64,000 nt of DNA from Littorina saxatilis (GCF_037325665.1 NC_090261.1:66085195-66149194), one strand, 5' to 3'; positions 1-11,070 are shown, counted from the first letter of the stretch. Program-made: numbers and translations. The notes: a model not told the origin generated them from the letters alone.

Positions 1-227
1 ACAAGGATCATACAATATTAAGATGATTAATATAAAGATGTGATATGATAATAGCTCCACTTTAACGTGTAGATAGAGAAATAGCATTGAAAAAGATATT
101 TCAAACATTTTCTTTTAAAGACGAGAGGGTTTGGCATGTTTTGCAGTACGTTGGAAGTGAATTCCACACAAGCGGGTCCCAGTAAGATGTACTGGATTTA
201 TACTAAAATCAATACGTGGGAGCGGTG

Positions 228-523
228 CAGGGCCGGGACTGGGCCAAGAGGAGGGAGGGGGTTGCCAGTGGTGGTCCAGGGGGATGTTCCCCCTGGCGGG
301 GTCAAGGGGCAGAGCCCCTTGTGGGGGTCAGGAGGCTTTGCCCCCTGAAGCTGATGGGTAGGTCATATTCTGAGATAGGAAAATGGACGCTCCTTGCACG
401 AAACGGCATAAAATAAACAATAATAAAAAAAATGTTTTAAATAAGTGAGGTACATGTTTAGGCTAGGGGTGGGGGGGGGGGGGGGTGCGCAACCCCCATA
501 ACCCCCCCGGTAGTCCGGCCCTG
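228..523. mobile_element. hAT-like MITE with CAGGGCCGG termini
   Basis: Terminal inverted repeats CAGGGCCGGGACT (228-240) and AGTCCGGCCCTG (512-523) bound about 296 bp without a long ORF. The inside is rich in small perfect hairpins (GGGGCAGAGCCCC, a G-run at about 470-485). CAGGGCCGG ends are common among non-autonomous hAT elements of invertebrates, which is the basis for the family call. No clean 8-bp target duplication is visible. The hairpin segment at 300-350 resembles the one at 39553-39603. Confidence 0.55.
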
Positions 524-665
524 CGGTAGAGTATAGTTCAAAAGTCTGGCTCTCATCAATGAAAGCAAGAGTATTACTTTGTTCACAATCCATACAAACC
601 CGACGGCGTTATATCCGAGCTTCGTCTATTGTCTCATGAAATTAATGTGTCAATGTATGCTGCAG

Positions 666-2495
666 CTTGAATAGCCTGAAGACGGCCAAGGTGGAAGACA
701 CGCCCCCTGCCTACAGTCTGGTAGCCAGGGGAAGCGCCGCCATGTTTGACGACAACAGCGCCACCAACGGACTGGAAGATTCACTGACGGAGTTGTCGCC
801 CGTCTCCGCTTCTAACACCAGGGAAAAGCGACATGCGTAAGCAAATGACGTGTAGAGAGAAAGAATGTCTGTCTGTCTGTCTGTCTGTCTGTGTTTGACG
901 TGTATGTGTCTGTGAACTGCCGAAAGTATATAAAAAAAAAATAGATAATCAAAAGTAAAGAAAATATCCTAGATTGAATAGCAATGGTAATTTTACCGCA
1001 CTAGCTGAAAAGGCAGTGAGCAACCATTAATCAAAAGCTTTCCTTTACAATTCCTATAGGAAGCAGTTCTTGCCTAAAGCAAAAAACCCGAGTTCAGTGC
1101 CTATATCCTCTCATTTATGAAAAGGTCATTCAAAGCAAATATTTGCTTACAGTATTACATTTTATCTTCTATCTTATTTTATTTTTGCTTTTTCTTTCCG
1201 TTTTTATTTGTTTGCAAATCCTAAAGAAGCCTCCATAGGGGGAATGTGACTTGTTTTTGTGTGTGCTTTCCTTGAATTGGTGAGTAGAGAATTCTTTTGT
1301 TTTTCAACTGTATTTTATTTTGGTTGCCTTGCTTGACCACAGTACCTCCCTGTACTTCTGCCCGCACCGTAACTACCTGCTACGCTGGTTCCCGCTGTAC
1401 TCGGGGTGGCGTCTGAACGACATCTGCTTCGTGCCTTGGGCATCCAACCAGGCCGTCACATACGCCAAGTGCACGTGAGTCACTTTCTGCTGGCATATTT
1501 GGTTGAGGTCAAAAAGGGGGCGGTTTTGACGTCAGTTCTAATGGCTTTACCAGACCAAAAATGGCGTAATTTCGCCCTGGTGTCACTAACGACAAAGGTT
1601 GAAAAGGGGCCGTTTTGACGTCAGTTTTACTGGCTTTACCAGACCAAATGGCAGAATTACGCCCTGGTGTCAACCACGAAAGAGGTTGAAAAGGCGCAGT
1701 GTTAATATCAGTTACTTTAGATCATGTTTTAAAACAAATTCATATTCATACACGTGACAACTTAGTAACATACGTAAGAAGGAGCACAATTTTTTTTTTA
1801 AATAGAATATGTGCTCAAAGAATCTTATCTAAATTTCCATGACGGAATATGATTCAACATCGTTGATATACTTGTTTCTTTAATGATATTACTTTCCCTT
1901 AATTCGACGTTCAGTGATGTTACATGCAGGTCAACAGCGCCGTATATCTTCGTAGACTTACGGCAAACAACCGTTTTGTTTTAGAGTTTAAAAAAAACCA
2001 AGAACAAGACGAGAATAGTTTTGATGATTAACAGTGTCCAACCTGTCTTCAATGGCACTTATTCTAACCCCCACACTGCTTGGGGATCAAGAAAAAAAGA
2101 TGTGCAGCAAACGTTCAGAACGTGTGTATTATTAAGTGTTTGAATCTGTTGTTTGCCTTTTCATTTCAATAACTGATGTTTGCTCGTTGTGAGTCCTGAA
2201 AGTCTCGCTCCTGACAAGCAAAATTAAATTAAAATTAAAATTAAATAAAAACAACAACAACAACGAAAGTAAAAAGCTTCTATCTTCCAACGTTCAAGCA
2301 GTCCTAATTCTGTCTTTTTGTCTTTGCAGCAAGCCGACATGCGCACTGAACAACCAGAGAAAAGGTCGCTGTCGGCCATCTTGCTACATCCGTCGGCGCA
2401 TGCTCGTAATCTGCTTCAACTTCCGCCTCCGCCAGTGGCGCTGGAGATGGGTGGTGAGGAACCTGCCTCAGGCCTGTCGCTGCTCAACGTGCTGA
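666..2495 (+). CDS. Spatzle/neurotrophin-like secreted cystine-knot ligand, last three coding exons
   Basis: Three exons join in phase: 666-836 (acceptor TGCAG, donor GTAAGC), 1343-1474 (acceptor CACAG, donor GTGAGT) and 2330-2495 (acceptor TTGCAG, stop TGA). The first starts in mid-codon, so the signal peptide and 5' exons lie outside the window. Exon 1 encodes an acidic propeptide ending in the furin-type site REKR. The mature part of about 100 residues has ten cysteines. Its order of motifs, YFC, GWRLND, NQAVTYAKC, PTC, RPSCYIRRRMLVIC and LPQACRC, follows arthropod Spatzle (FLC, W-x-IVN, KQA-x-EEC, PC, CKQ-Y, IPSCCKC); the WRW and AC-x-C end also recalls neurotrophins. Spatzle proteins are dimeric Toll ligands and neurotrophins bind Trk/p75; which receptor applies here cannot be told. 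The C-terminus is unusually rich in Arg and Trp. No break is seen. Confidence 0.72.
1505..1700. repeat. Intronic ~95-bp tandem repeat with CRE palindromes
   Basis: Just inside the second intron of the Spatzle-like gene, a segment of about 90-100 bp (GGTTTTGACGTCAGTT ... TGGCTTTACCAGACCAAA ... CGCCCTGGTGTCA) occurs twice, with a partial third copy. The first two copies each contain a perfect cAMP-response-element palindrome TGACGTCA (1527-1534 and 1616-1623). Whether the sites are used is unknown; the repetition and position are seen directly. Confidence 0.65.
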
Positions 2496-2775
2496 GCAGG
2501 AAACTCAACGATGAGCACGTACGACCAACAGCTCCTTCTTTGCAGTGCGAAGCTAGTTTTCCTCGCTGAGCAGATAATTATCAGCAACTAGATGCGCTGT
2601 TCGTGTTCTGGGCAGAAATGATCTTGGTCGCTTTTCTTCTCTTGCTCTCTTTCAGTGTAATCCTCTCTTGTTGTTGTTTTAGTTTTAGGGTTTCGTATGG
2701 TTGCGGTTTGTTAGATTAGTATTAGATTATGTAACGATAAAGTAAGCTGCAATAAAGACTTGCCATTAATAGAAT
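2496..2775 (+). promoter_or_regulatory. 3' UTR with AATAAA polyadenylation signal
   Basis: After the TGA stop of the Spatzle-like gene about 255 bases of non-coding sequence lead to AATAAA at 2751-2756, preceded by GTAAGCTGC. This marks the terminal exon and places the cleavage site near 2770-2775, just before the large AG/GT microsatellite. Confidence 0.7.
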
Positions 2776-2858
2776 TGCTACTTAAGAAATAAAAATCGTT
2801 TTATTTGGTACAAATTTTGTTCGTGTCATTTTCACCAGTATGCGTCCGCACGTACGAG

Positions 2859-3052
<194 letters not shown>

Positions 3053-3066
3053 GCATTTTCAGTGTA

Positions 3067-4989
3067 GGGGAGGGTGGGGCAGGTAGGGTCAGGGGCAGGT
3101 TGGGTCACCTTGAAAAACTCTCACAATTGAAAAGATATTCCCGTTTCGTTTCCGATCTATGTTTTTGAATGTCCCAGTGCGTCCCTATCGCCAATTTGTT
3201 TGAATGGTAGTGATGTGCAAGTATGGATCCGGTGGTTTCACCATGAAATTTGACAGTAAGTGACTTTTTTGACTCTCATACTTTTTGTTCAATACGTGGA
3301 TTAACAGGGTGCTCATGGATGATATCTTTAGTATACACACCTGATTCATTTTAGAAGTGAATTGTGCTGTTTAAATTCGTATTTAAATTGAATCGAAACG
3401 TAACAGACCGATTTCTTTGTGCACCCTGTGCGGGGCAGGTAGGGTATGGGCAGGTTGGGTCAGTGACTCGACCTGCCCCGTCATTACCCAACCTGCCCCT
3501 TCTTTACATATAGAGAATACTACATGGCTTGCTGTGTCGTACCAGATTTACACGAGTTTTTTTAATTTAATATTGAACTGCGAGCGAAAGCCATGTAGTA
3601 TTCTGTTTATCCTACATATTTTACTTACGTGTATTTAACTGAAAATGTCCTGCAGTCGAGGCATTGTAAAAGCTGGTTGGCCTTGAGACCTGGGTCAATG
3701 ATCGGTACTTGCAATCTGAACACAGCTGCCTGTCCAGACACTGACCTTCTTACCCGGGGTCAATGACCGAGTTTTTATATGAGAGGAAAGTCTCTGAAGG
3801 ATTGGTCAGCGCAGAATAAGATAAGAGAGGGGTTGAAGTGAATAGCGCAAAGAGGGGGGAGGGAGGGGGGGTAGTAGCTATTTTGACTGCTGATGCAATC
3901 GCCAGCGGCTCGTGGCACTGGAGGGGTGGTGACACGGTCAAGTGAGGCGGAGAGGGGTAGCTGTCTAGCCACTGTGTCTGGCCTTGATTGGTGGTAGTCC
4001 TGAGTCCTTCTCAAAGTGGGGGGGGGGGGGGGGGGATGAGTGGGCAGTAGAGAAGTGACAGACGACTTTGTGCTTCAGCGAAATTTGAACCCGCACGGCG
4101 GGCGATTTCAGCAGAATTTCGAACCCGCCCGACGCGATTTGAACCCGCCGGGGGCGATCGGGCGACCGCCAATATTCAGCCCTGTAAGCAGTGGAAAAAC
4201 AGGTCCCTGCCAGACTTGCTTGACATGACCTCATTTACATGATATACACACGTGTGATTTGAACGATTATTATCTCACGAGTGTCTCTCTCACGTATGTA
4301 GGATAAATTTGTTATTGCATGAAATATGAATCATAGGTGAATTTGTTTGTATGTACGCGCGCGATTGTGTGTTGATGGGTGCGTGTATTTCATGTGTATG
4401 AGTTATAAATATTGTTTGTGTTACAGAATGACAGGTTTTGTTTATTGCAACAGCAACGGCACCATTTGTATTCAACCCTGACCTCTTATTTCAGTTATGT
4501 TTTTAATAACAACACGCACAGACATGCGAAGTTATGTTATTTTCCATTGATGTTTTTTAATATTATTTTTTGCTTCGTGTTTGTTTTTGGTAAGTTGTTA
4601 CTATTGGCAATTTTCTTGTTCTTCTTTGTTTGGTTGGTTGTTTTCATATCTCAATTATATACACGGGTTAATTGTGGTATCGTTCAGCTAGTCAATTTAT
4701 TAATTTACCTTTATTTTGGCAGAATAATAGCTGTTTTTTTCAAGTTGACCCAACCTTCCCCACAGGGGTACCCAACCTGCCCCGTGGTGGGGCAGGTTGG
4801 GTATTTTTGGTGACCTTTTTATTTATCGTTTATCTCTCATGATTAGAACGATTTATTTTCGAATGTTGAATTATTGTATTGCAAAAGGATTAAAGTTTTC
4901 TTAAAAAGTTGTTTGAAATGTTTTCACTGGTTAATCTTTGAATGAGAGTGAAAAAGGATTTTTTTGACCCTACCTGCCCCACCCTCCCC
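3067..4989. mobile_element. 1.9-kb non-autonomous DNA transposon with GGGGAGGGTGGGGCAGG termini, TA flanks
   Basis: The sequence GGGGAGGGTGGGGCAGGTAG... at 3067 is repeated as a perfect inverted copy ending at 4989 (24-bp terminal inverted repeat ending in GGGTC), and both ends are flanked by TA (3065-3066, 4990-4991), as expected of a TA target duplication. The motif GGGGCAGGT(A/T)GGGT recurs inside near 3430-3500 and 4740-4800 in both orientations, forming subterminal palindromes. No transposase-like ORF is seen. A smaller MITE is nested at 3514-3604. TA flanks and subterminal repeats suggest Tc1/mariner-type mobilisation; the superfamily is inference. Confidence 0.75.
3514..3604. mobile_element. 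Short hairpin MITE, AGAATACTACATGGCTT family
   Basis: AGAATACTACATGGCTT at 3514-3530 and its reverse complement at 3588-3604 enclose a short AT-rich loop. A longer member (about 129 bp, with AGAATACTATATGG and CCATGTAGTATTCT ends) lies at 31689-31817, with its duplicate at 52512-52640. This copy is nested in the GGGGAGGG element. Confidence 0.65.
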
Positions 4990-5009
4990 TAAACATTACA
5001 AGTATTGAA

Positions 5010-5485
5010 ACATTTTGGGATTCATGAAATGATAAGGAACACAATGCAATCAATTTTGGATCTATTACTAACATTTTGATTTTAATGAGAATTTTGGGAA
5101 TTTTAATGAACAAACTCATTTATTAATTTGAAAGCTTCCAAGCTTAAATGCAATCCCATAGTTCGAACTTAGCTAAAGCTTGCTTGACCAAAATTTCAAT
5201 TAATTTGGTAAAAAAAAAATGCGGTCGTCACAGTGCTACCTCAACTGTTGCACTAAAAATTCAGACATGACGTCATCAATAACAGTTATCGAAAAAAAAT
5301 TTAAAAAATACTCAGGGATACCACTTTGAAGTACTTGAATGCTAAGTTTCGGGAAGATCTGTCTGGTAGTTGTCTCTTATTCGCTCTACAGATACGCATG
5401 CAGGCACCCACGCACATACACCACCACCCTCGCCTCGACCCCCGGTCTGTCTGGAAACATTTAGTCAAAACTTGAATACATGTAA
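5010..5485 (-). repeat. Gastropod interspersed repeat headed by TTTTGACTAAAT
   Basis: Read on the minus strand it starts with AAGTTTTGACTAAATGTTTC, passes a GTGGTGTATGTGCG segment and TAGAGCGAATAAGAG, then ATGACGTCATGTCTG, and ends in AT-rich sequence. The same order (TTTTGACTAAATATTTTAA, GGGTCGTGGTGTATGTG then GT repeats) is seen at 28895-29005 on the plus strand, and the AGAGCGATTCAGAG part at 5995-6166 on the minus strand. I recognise this as a high-copy element of caenogastropod genomes; no coding capacity is seen. Confidence 0.55.
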
Positions 5486-5600
5486 AAAGAGAAGCAGCAA
5501 AAGCGGGAAAAACTAAGAAAAACACAACGCGATTGCTGGTCGTTCCTGAAAACGACAAAACATATTAAACCGTGTGCCTTTGTTCGTTCGTTTCTCCGTA

Positions 5601-5745
5601 TGTCTGTCTGTTTGTCAATCTGTCTGTCGTTCTGTCTGTCTGTTTGTCAATCTGTCTGTCGTTCTGTCTGTCTGTTTGTCAATCTGTCTGTCGTTCTGTC
5701 TGTCTGTTTGTCAATCTGTCTGTCGTTCTGTCTGTCTGTTTGCCA
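5601..5745. repeat. 32-bp tandem repeat (TCTGTCTG-rich)
   Basis: About 4.5 copies of a 32-bp unit made of CTGT-type tetranucleotides (TCTGTCTGTTTGTCAATCTG plus TCTGTCGTTCTG). It is open in several frames only because it lacks stop triplets. Confidence 0.9.
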
Positions 5746-5994
5746 TTGCTGAATCACACTATATCACTGATAAAAAGATGTGCATCCCTGAAAGTCCCAA
5801 AAGGGGCTATTTAAAGGCACTCAAACTTCACGTTTTGATTGTCGTCTTCTTCGCGCACATACAAACCAGAGTCATGCAACATCACCTCGCAGTTCACCAA
5901 GTACGGCTCCATGGGGACCTGGCTGCACACTGCTGAGAAAAGTGGGACACATTCCTCTCCAACAGAGACACATTGCTGTCTGTGGTGTCTGGGT

Positions 5995-6068
5995 GACGAG
6001 CTGATATCATTCCCAGGAACTCTCATGTAAAGTTTCATGAAGATCGGTCCAGTAGTTTACTCTGAATC

Positions 6069-6155
<87 letters not shown>

Positions 6156-6166
6156 ACACACACACA
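5995..6166 (-). repeat. Partial copy of the TTTTGACTAAAT repeat with (CA)n
   Basis: CATGTAAAGTTTCATGAAGATCGG ... ACTCTGAATCGCTCTA followed by (CA)46 at 6074-6166 matches the middle part of the 5010-5485 element, in the same (minus) orientation. The microsatellite is the expanded GT tract that the family carries internally. Confidence 0.6.
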
Positions 6167-6840
6167 ATAAATACTCTGACAAGGGAAACAACCACTGTAT
6201 ATTGCCCTTTGGTAATGCAGTAACACGATTGCCTCCCCTGGAGACCCGTTTCTCAGATTTGGTCTAGTTGTTATACCTGCAGGTTAGGGTTAGGGACTGG
6301 GTTATGATTTTGCATTTCAGTTTTTGGCTCACGTAAGTGTAGCCTATGCGATCGTAACTTTGTCTGTCTGTGCGTGTGTGTGTGCGTGTGTGCGTGTGTG
6401 CGTGTGTATGTCTGTGGTAGAAACTTTAACATTTGACTAAACACCGAAATACTCATTTCACCTGGTTATTTTTCAAGCACCATCTTCAAAATATTGAAGC
6501 AATGATCAACATTGTGTCGGCATGTGTGTAGTTAAAGCGTGTATCCAAAGAAAACGGGTGGTGGGGGGTTTTGAAGGGGTACAAGCAGTTGACTGGTTTC
6601 TGTCGTGTGTGGTATGTAGACCAGGTCAGGTGTCAAGACCAGGTCAGGGGTCGCGCGAAGGATTGTGGTATAGATTCACTTCTCCAGTTCTCACTTCTGC
6701 ATTCGCCGATTCGGGGAAGACGATTTCATGTTGTTCGGTTTCTAAGCTAAATAAAGAAGCTACCAAAGGGAGATTTCCTACAATTTGATCTGCACAGCGT
6801 TTTTCCAATGTCCACGCGAGGAAGAGCTGTCGAAAGCCCA

Positions 6841-7700
6841 GGTTCGATCACAGGCGGAAGGTATCGTCCACTGGACTACTACTATCACAGAAAGACTACA
6901 AGGTACGTCACTCACCTTCGAGTCTTCTGTGTTCTTGGAGTCGCTTCCTGGGGAAAAATATTGTTCAAGACGGTTTGCCTCTTCCTACAGTCTGTGTAAG
7001 GTCAAATAAATACAGTTGAATGATTGTTTGAACTGTATGTACCTTTAATTTTCAGCTTCCGTCCCTTGCAGGTTGTTTTTAACCATCATTTGGACGAATC
7101 TTCGTTTGCGAGCCGCCAACTTCCACCGGACGTCAAACTCATGCATCCGCACCGAATTTGCATACCAGCGCTCATTGGTCTAAAACATATGTAAATATTG
7201 GGCAGCAAAGGGAAGCTACCCACGGGAGTTTTCACTTTCGGTATTAGTGAAGAACCGTTCGGCATTCAAAATGAGGAAAACGTTATTTTTTTGGTAAGTA
7301 CTGAATTTATGAATGAACACGAACGGAACCGATGCAGACGATTTCAGTGGACCAATGAAAATAATCATCGAATATCCTGTTATTAACCAATGAGCGCTGG
7401 TATGCATATTCGGTGCGGATGCATGAGTTTGACGTCCGGTGGAAGTTGGCGGCTCGCAAACGAAGATTCGTCCAAATGATGGTTAAAAACAACATGCAAG
7501 GGACGGAAGCTGAAAATTAAAGGTACATACAGTTCAAACAATCATTCAACTGTATTTATTTGACCTTACACAGACTGTAGGAAGAGGCAAACCGTCTTGA
7601 ACAATATTTTTCCCAAGGAAGCGACTCCAAGAACACAGAAGACTCGAAGGTGAGTGACGTACCTTGTAGGACGATACCTTCCGCCTGTGGTTCGATCTGG
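6841..7700. mobile_element. Long foldback (inverted-repeat) element, arms ~310-340 bp
   Basis: The left arm 6841-7179 and right arm 7386-7700 are near-perfect reverse complements (for example ACCAGCGCTCATTGGT at 7164-7179 against ACCAATGAGCGCTGGT at 7386-7401), separated by a 206-bp unique spacer. The left arm holds one 27-base block after CGTCC at about 6870-6896 that the right arm lacks. No transposase is present. The structure fits a MITE or foldback element with long terminal inverted repeats; transcribed through, it would form a very long hairpin RNA. Confidence 0.8.
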
Positions 7701-8950
7701 CAGCCGTATCCCGGTAAGTACAGAGACAGATCTAGTGTCTCCCACTCTGATAACGTGTCACCTACTGTTACTCCGTTTTGTTTTAATTTCTTTTTATTTC
7801 AGCAGACACGGATGTCAAACACAGTGCTAGGCAGTCACCTCTAGTGAAATGAGGTGATCTAAAGTGCCTGTAATGTTTGGATGTCTTTAATTGTTCGTGG
7901 TTCGATTTATGTGAATTTCAAGACTTGCAGTAGAGTCTCAAGTTAAGTTTACTCTGCCCGAAAAAAACCGTCCATCATTTACTTGAACATGCAGATAATT
8001 ATAAGGAAACGGAATGAATCTGTTCTCAAAGTCAAAATGATCACGATTTTTTCCTCAGATTCAAAACATGCACTGTCATGGTTTTGTCTGTACAATTTAG
8101 TAAGTCTTACCTTGCAACAACTTCCTTGAACTTGAAAGACAGTTTTTGAATGCTAGATCTGTATCGCGTTTCATTCCAGACTCGATTCTCTCTTTGATTG
8201 TACTGTTTGCTGTTTACGCACTATCATGATTCGCTATGTAACGTTTGGTAAGCTTACCTTGCAACAGCTTTCTTGTCTTTGTTGGCATTTTCTTTCAAGG
8301 CAGTACAACGTAAGATTAGATTCTTTCGGACAGAAGGTAGAATGTGAGTTTTGAGACAACGACAGTCGTCCAAAGAAAGCTTGCTGTGGCATTTGTTTGT
8401 AAATAGGCCTAATGGTACATGTGTCACAGTGATTCTGTATTTTTCTGCGGTTGATGTGGTTTCTTTTTTCCTCTCTTGTTTTTTCCCTCCTGAGTTGATC
8501 GTTATCATTTAAACAAGACCCTCAGAGAGTACCTCCGTTGCTCCTTAAAATGGAATGTGAATAGTGTGTTGGTTGTGTTGACCGTCAGAATTATTTTAAG
8601 AACCAGGCTGCTGCAGTCAGTTGACATGTTTTGCATATTGTAGGGTTACCATGCTGCATAGGTAAAGTGGCTTGTATAACCTGACTATTCTGTTTCAAAA
8701 CACTGTTTATATTTGTGTAGGTTGTAGTCATCATAACTAATCGCATTTTGCCATTTGTTTCAGAAAGGAGGTTAACCTACAAGATCGACGCTATGTCAGA
8801 TATGCCTCAGCCACATGAAGACTTCCGAATGTAGATCCACTCGGCATGGTGACAAGTCTTGATGAAAAGTATGGGACTGAGGACAGCAGTGGAAAAAGTG
8901 GCCACATGGCAGGTACCTATTGCTTAGTGTCTGCAGTGCAAAAGACAGAT
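7701..8950. other. No recognisable gene
   Basis: AT-rich sequence between two inverted-repeat elements. The only structure noted is a loosely repeated segment (GTAAG-CTTACCTTGCAACA-CTT) at about 8103 and 8249. Short open frames here show no motif I recognise. Confidence 0.5.
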
Positions 8951-8952
8951 AA

Positions 8953-9320
8953 GGCCAAAAAAAAAAATTGTCTGTTTCTGGTAACATGGCTAAAAAAAAT
9001 AGGGTCGGTAGGTCGGGAATTTTTTTTTATTTTTTTTTAATTTTTTTTTTTTACCCCCAAATGTAGACCAATAAAACTAACTTTAAAAATCGCGCAAAGA
9101 GACTGGATTCACTATACATAGAGACAAGACACTCAACACATTTACAAATCGTCAGCGGACTTTCGTTTTCACACGTTTTTGTTGTTCATTTTCTCACCCT
9201 GTCCTCTACCACCACCAAAAAAACCAAAATTTTGGAGTTTGGAAAAAAAAAGTTTAGGGTCGGCGCCGAAATTTAGGGTCGGTCGGGTGACCAGAAACAG
9301 ACAATTTTTTTTTTTGGGCC
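8953..9320. mobile_element. MITE with GGCC-A-tract-TTGTCTGTTTCTGG termini
   Basis: GGCCAAAAAAAAAAATTGTC then TGTTTCTGGT at 8953-8982, and its inverted copy ACCAGAAACAGACAATTTTT to GGGCC ending at 9320, bound about 368 bp. Subterminal AGGGTCGGTAGGTCGG and AGGGTCGGTCGGGT extend the inverted repeat. Flanking TAA on both sides would fit a Harbinger-type 3-bp target duplication, but part of it is palindromic with the ends, so this is tentative. Confidence 0.7.
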
Positions 9321-9349
9321 TAAGCTGATGGTAGATTTGCAAATGAACA

Positions 9350-9351
<2 letters not shown>

Positions 9352-9438
<87 letters not shown>
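9352..9438. repeat. (GT)43 microsatellite
   Basis: Uninterrupted GT dinucleotide repeat immediately right of the MITE at 8953-9320. A second, slightly interrupted GT tract lies at 9559-9625. Confidence 0.95.
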
Positions 9439-9441
<3 letters not shown>

Positions 9442-9558
9442 ATTGCACAAGATCTCATTCAAGGACAACTGCACCAACAACAAATACACAGTCATTTTAT
9501 CTGTTTGCCTTCTTTTGAAAATTATACATGGAGTTGATATGATGCGTTAGTTTTAACT

Positions 9559-9578
9559 GTGTGTGTGTGTGTGCGTGT

Positions 9579-9625
<47 letters not shown>
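9559..9625. repeat. (GT)n microsatellite
   Basis: GT repeat with GC and GA interruptions near its start, about 130 bp before the 58-bp tandem array. Confidence 0.9.
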
Positions 9626-9626
<1 letters not shown>

Positions 9627-9750
9627 CGGATGAGTTTGTGTTACTGTTTGTTGATTTCTTACGGGAGCCTTGAAGGCTTCGCCTCTTGTTAACTAAATTC
9701 TTCCGACAGTCAAGAGGTAATCTGCTTTGCTGACACAAAGAGTTGCAAGA

Positions 9751-10272
9751 GCTTAACAGAAAGACACCGTGATCAGCCCTCGACAACAATACTTCCACAA
9801 AATGGTAAGCTTAACAGAGAGACACCGTGATCAGCCCTCGACAACAATACTTCCACAAAATGGTAAGCTTAACAGAGAGACACCGTGATCAGCCCTCGAC
9901 AACAATACTTCCACAAAATGGTAAGCTTAACAGAGAGACACCGTGATCAGCCCTCGACAACGATACTTCCACAAAATGGTAAGCTTAACAGAGAGACACC
10001 GTGATCAGCCCTCGACAACGATACTTCCACAAAATGATAAGCTTAACAGAGAGACACCGTGATCAGCCCTCGACAACGATACTTCCACAAAATGGTAAGC
10101 TTAACAGAGAGACACCGTGATCAGCCCTCGACAACGATACTTCCACAAAATGGTAAGCTTAACAGAGAGACACCGTGATCAGCCCTCAACAACAATACTT
10201 CCACAAAATGGTAAGCTTAACAGAGAGACACCGTGATCAGCCCTCGACAACAATACTTCCACAAAATGGTAA
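9751..10272. repeat. 58-bp x 9 tandem array
   Basis: Nine head-to-tail 58-bp units start at 9751, 9809, 9867, 9925, 9983, 10041, 10099, 10157 and 10215. Each reads GCTTAACAGAGAGACACCGT, then GATCAGCCCTCGACAAC, then ACTTCCACAAAATGGTAA. Units differ by single bases (ACAAT/ACGAT, one CTCAAC, one ATGATAAG). The unit junction ATGGTAAGC resembles a splice donor, so the array presents up to nine donor-like sites in a row. Confidence 0.95.
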
Positions 10273-10800
10273 GGGGATCAAGAGACACCTAGATCAGATT
10301 TAGTCAATGACATTTCTACCACATGTGCAAGTGTCCACCACGCCAATCTCATTGGGAAAAGGGGAACAACTCCTCCTGAACTGCGGTGACAAGAGATCAG
10401 TGCGTCACACTGCCATGTGTCTTTGTAATCAATCAGCCAATCAATTTAGCCAGTCTACTGTAAGATCAAAACGTAATCAATAAAAATCATATGATTGTTT
10501 TACGCTTTGCTTACGCTCAGGCCATTGAATCGTACAAGATTGTCAAATCTTCATTCTATAATTAAACATAATATAATTTCACAACGGCGGATTACTTGCT
10601 TTAACACACAGGAAGTTAACTTTTTTCAGTGAAGAGTCAATCCGAAAAGAAACATGAATTACACTAACTGACCATTGGGCTAAGAATAAAAAAAACAAGA
10701 AAGGTAAATTGTTGGAACGTTTGTTATTGACAAAAAAACGTTACATTCACAAATATATCGACCCAACGGTCTTTTAAGTGCACAGACAAACAATTAGTTA
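10273..10800. other. No recognisable gene
   Basis: AT-rich sequence between the 58-bp array and a SINE; I see no coding exon, structured RNA or repeat that I recognise. Confidence 0.5.
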
Positions 10801-10804
10801 CGAC

Positions 10805-11070
10805 AACTTATCTTGACCATTTGGTAGAGCACTGGACGTTTGATCCTAAGGTCGCAGGTTCGAATTTGGGCCGGGACGGACACAGGTCAACTTTATGTGC
10901 AAACCCAGAGACGGAAGCCATGTCCCACCCCCGTGTCACCACCACGTAAAAGACCTCGGTCATTCTGGCATAAGTGCAGATGGCTGATACCACCTAACAC
11001 GCATACACTTGTGTATCTCATCAAAAGGTGTGAGGGCGTAAAACTCCAATTATCATATTACCCATATCTA
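10805..11070 (+). mobile_element. tRNA-derived gastropod SINE
   Basis: The head carries pol III-type boxes: A-box-like TTTGGTAGAGCACTGGACG and B box GGTTCGAATTTGGGCC about 35 bp later. A conserved SINE body follows (AACTTTATGTGCAAACCCAG, CATGTCCCACCCCCGTGTC, ACCACGTAAAAGACCTCGG, GTGTATCTCATCAAAAG). The head no longer folds as a full tRNA. The end near 11070 is approximate and no target duplication was identified. Confidence 0.7.

Noticed and set aside
5574-5936. 120-codon Cys-rich frame
   Set aside because: It follows the 32-bp CTGT tandem repeat; cysteines come from TGT triplets and no conserved spacing exists.
5811-6038. Minus-strand 75-codon Cys-containing frame as a secreted peptide
   Set aside because: Its start lies in the dispersed repeat at 5995-6166, there is no signal peptide, and no family is recognised.
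9751-10272. CRISPR array
   Set aside because: Units are contiguous 58-bp tandem repeats without unique spacers, and the window is eukaryotic.
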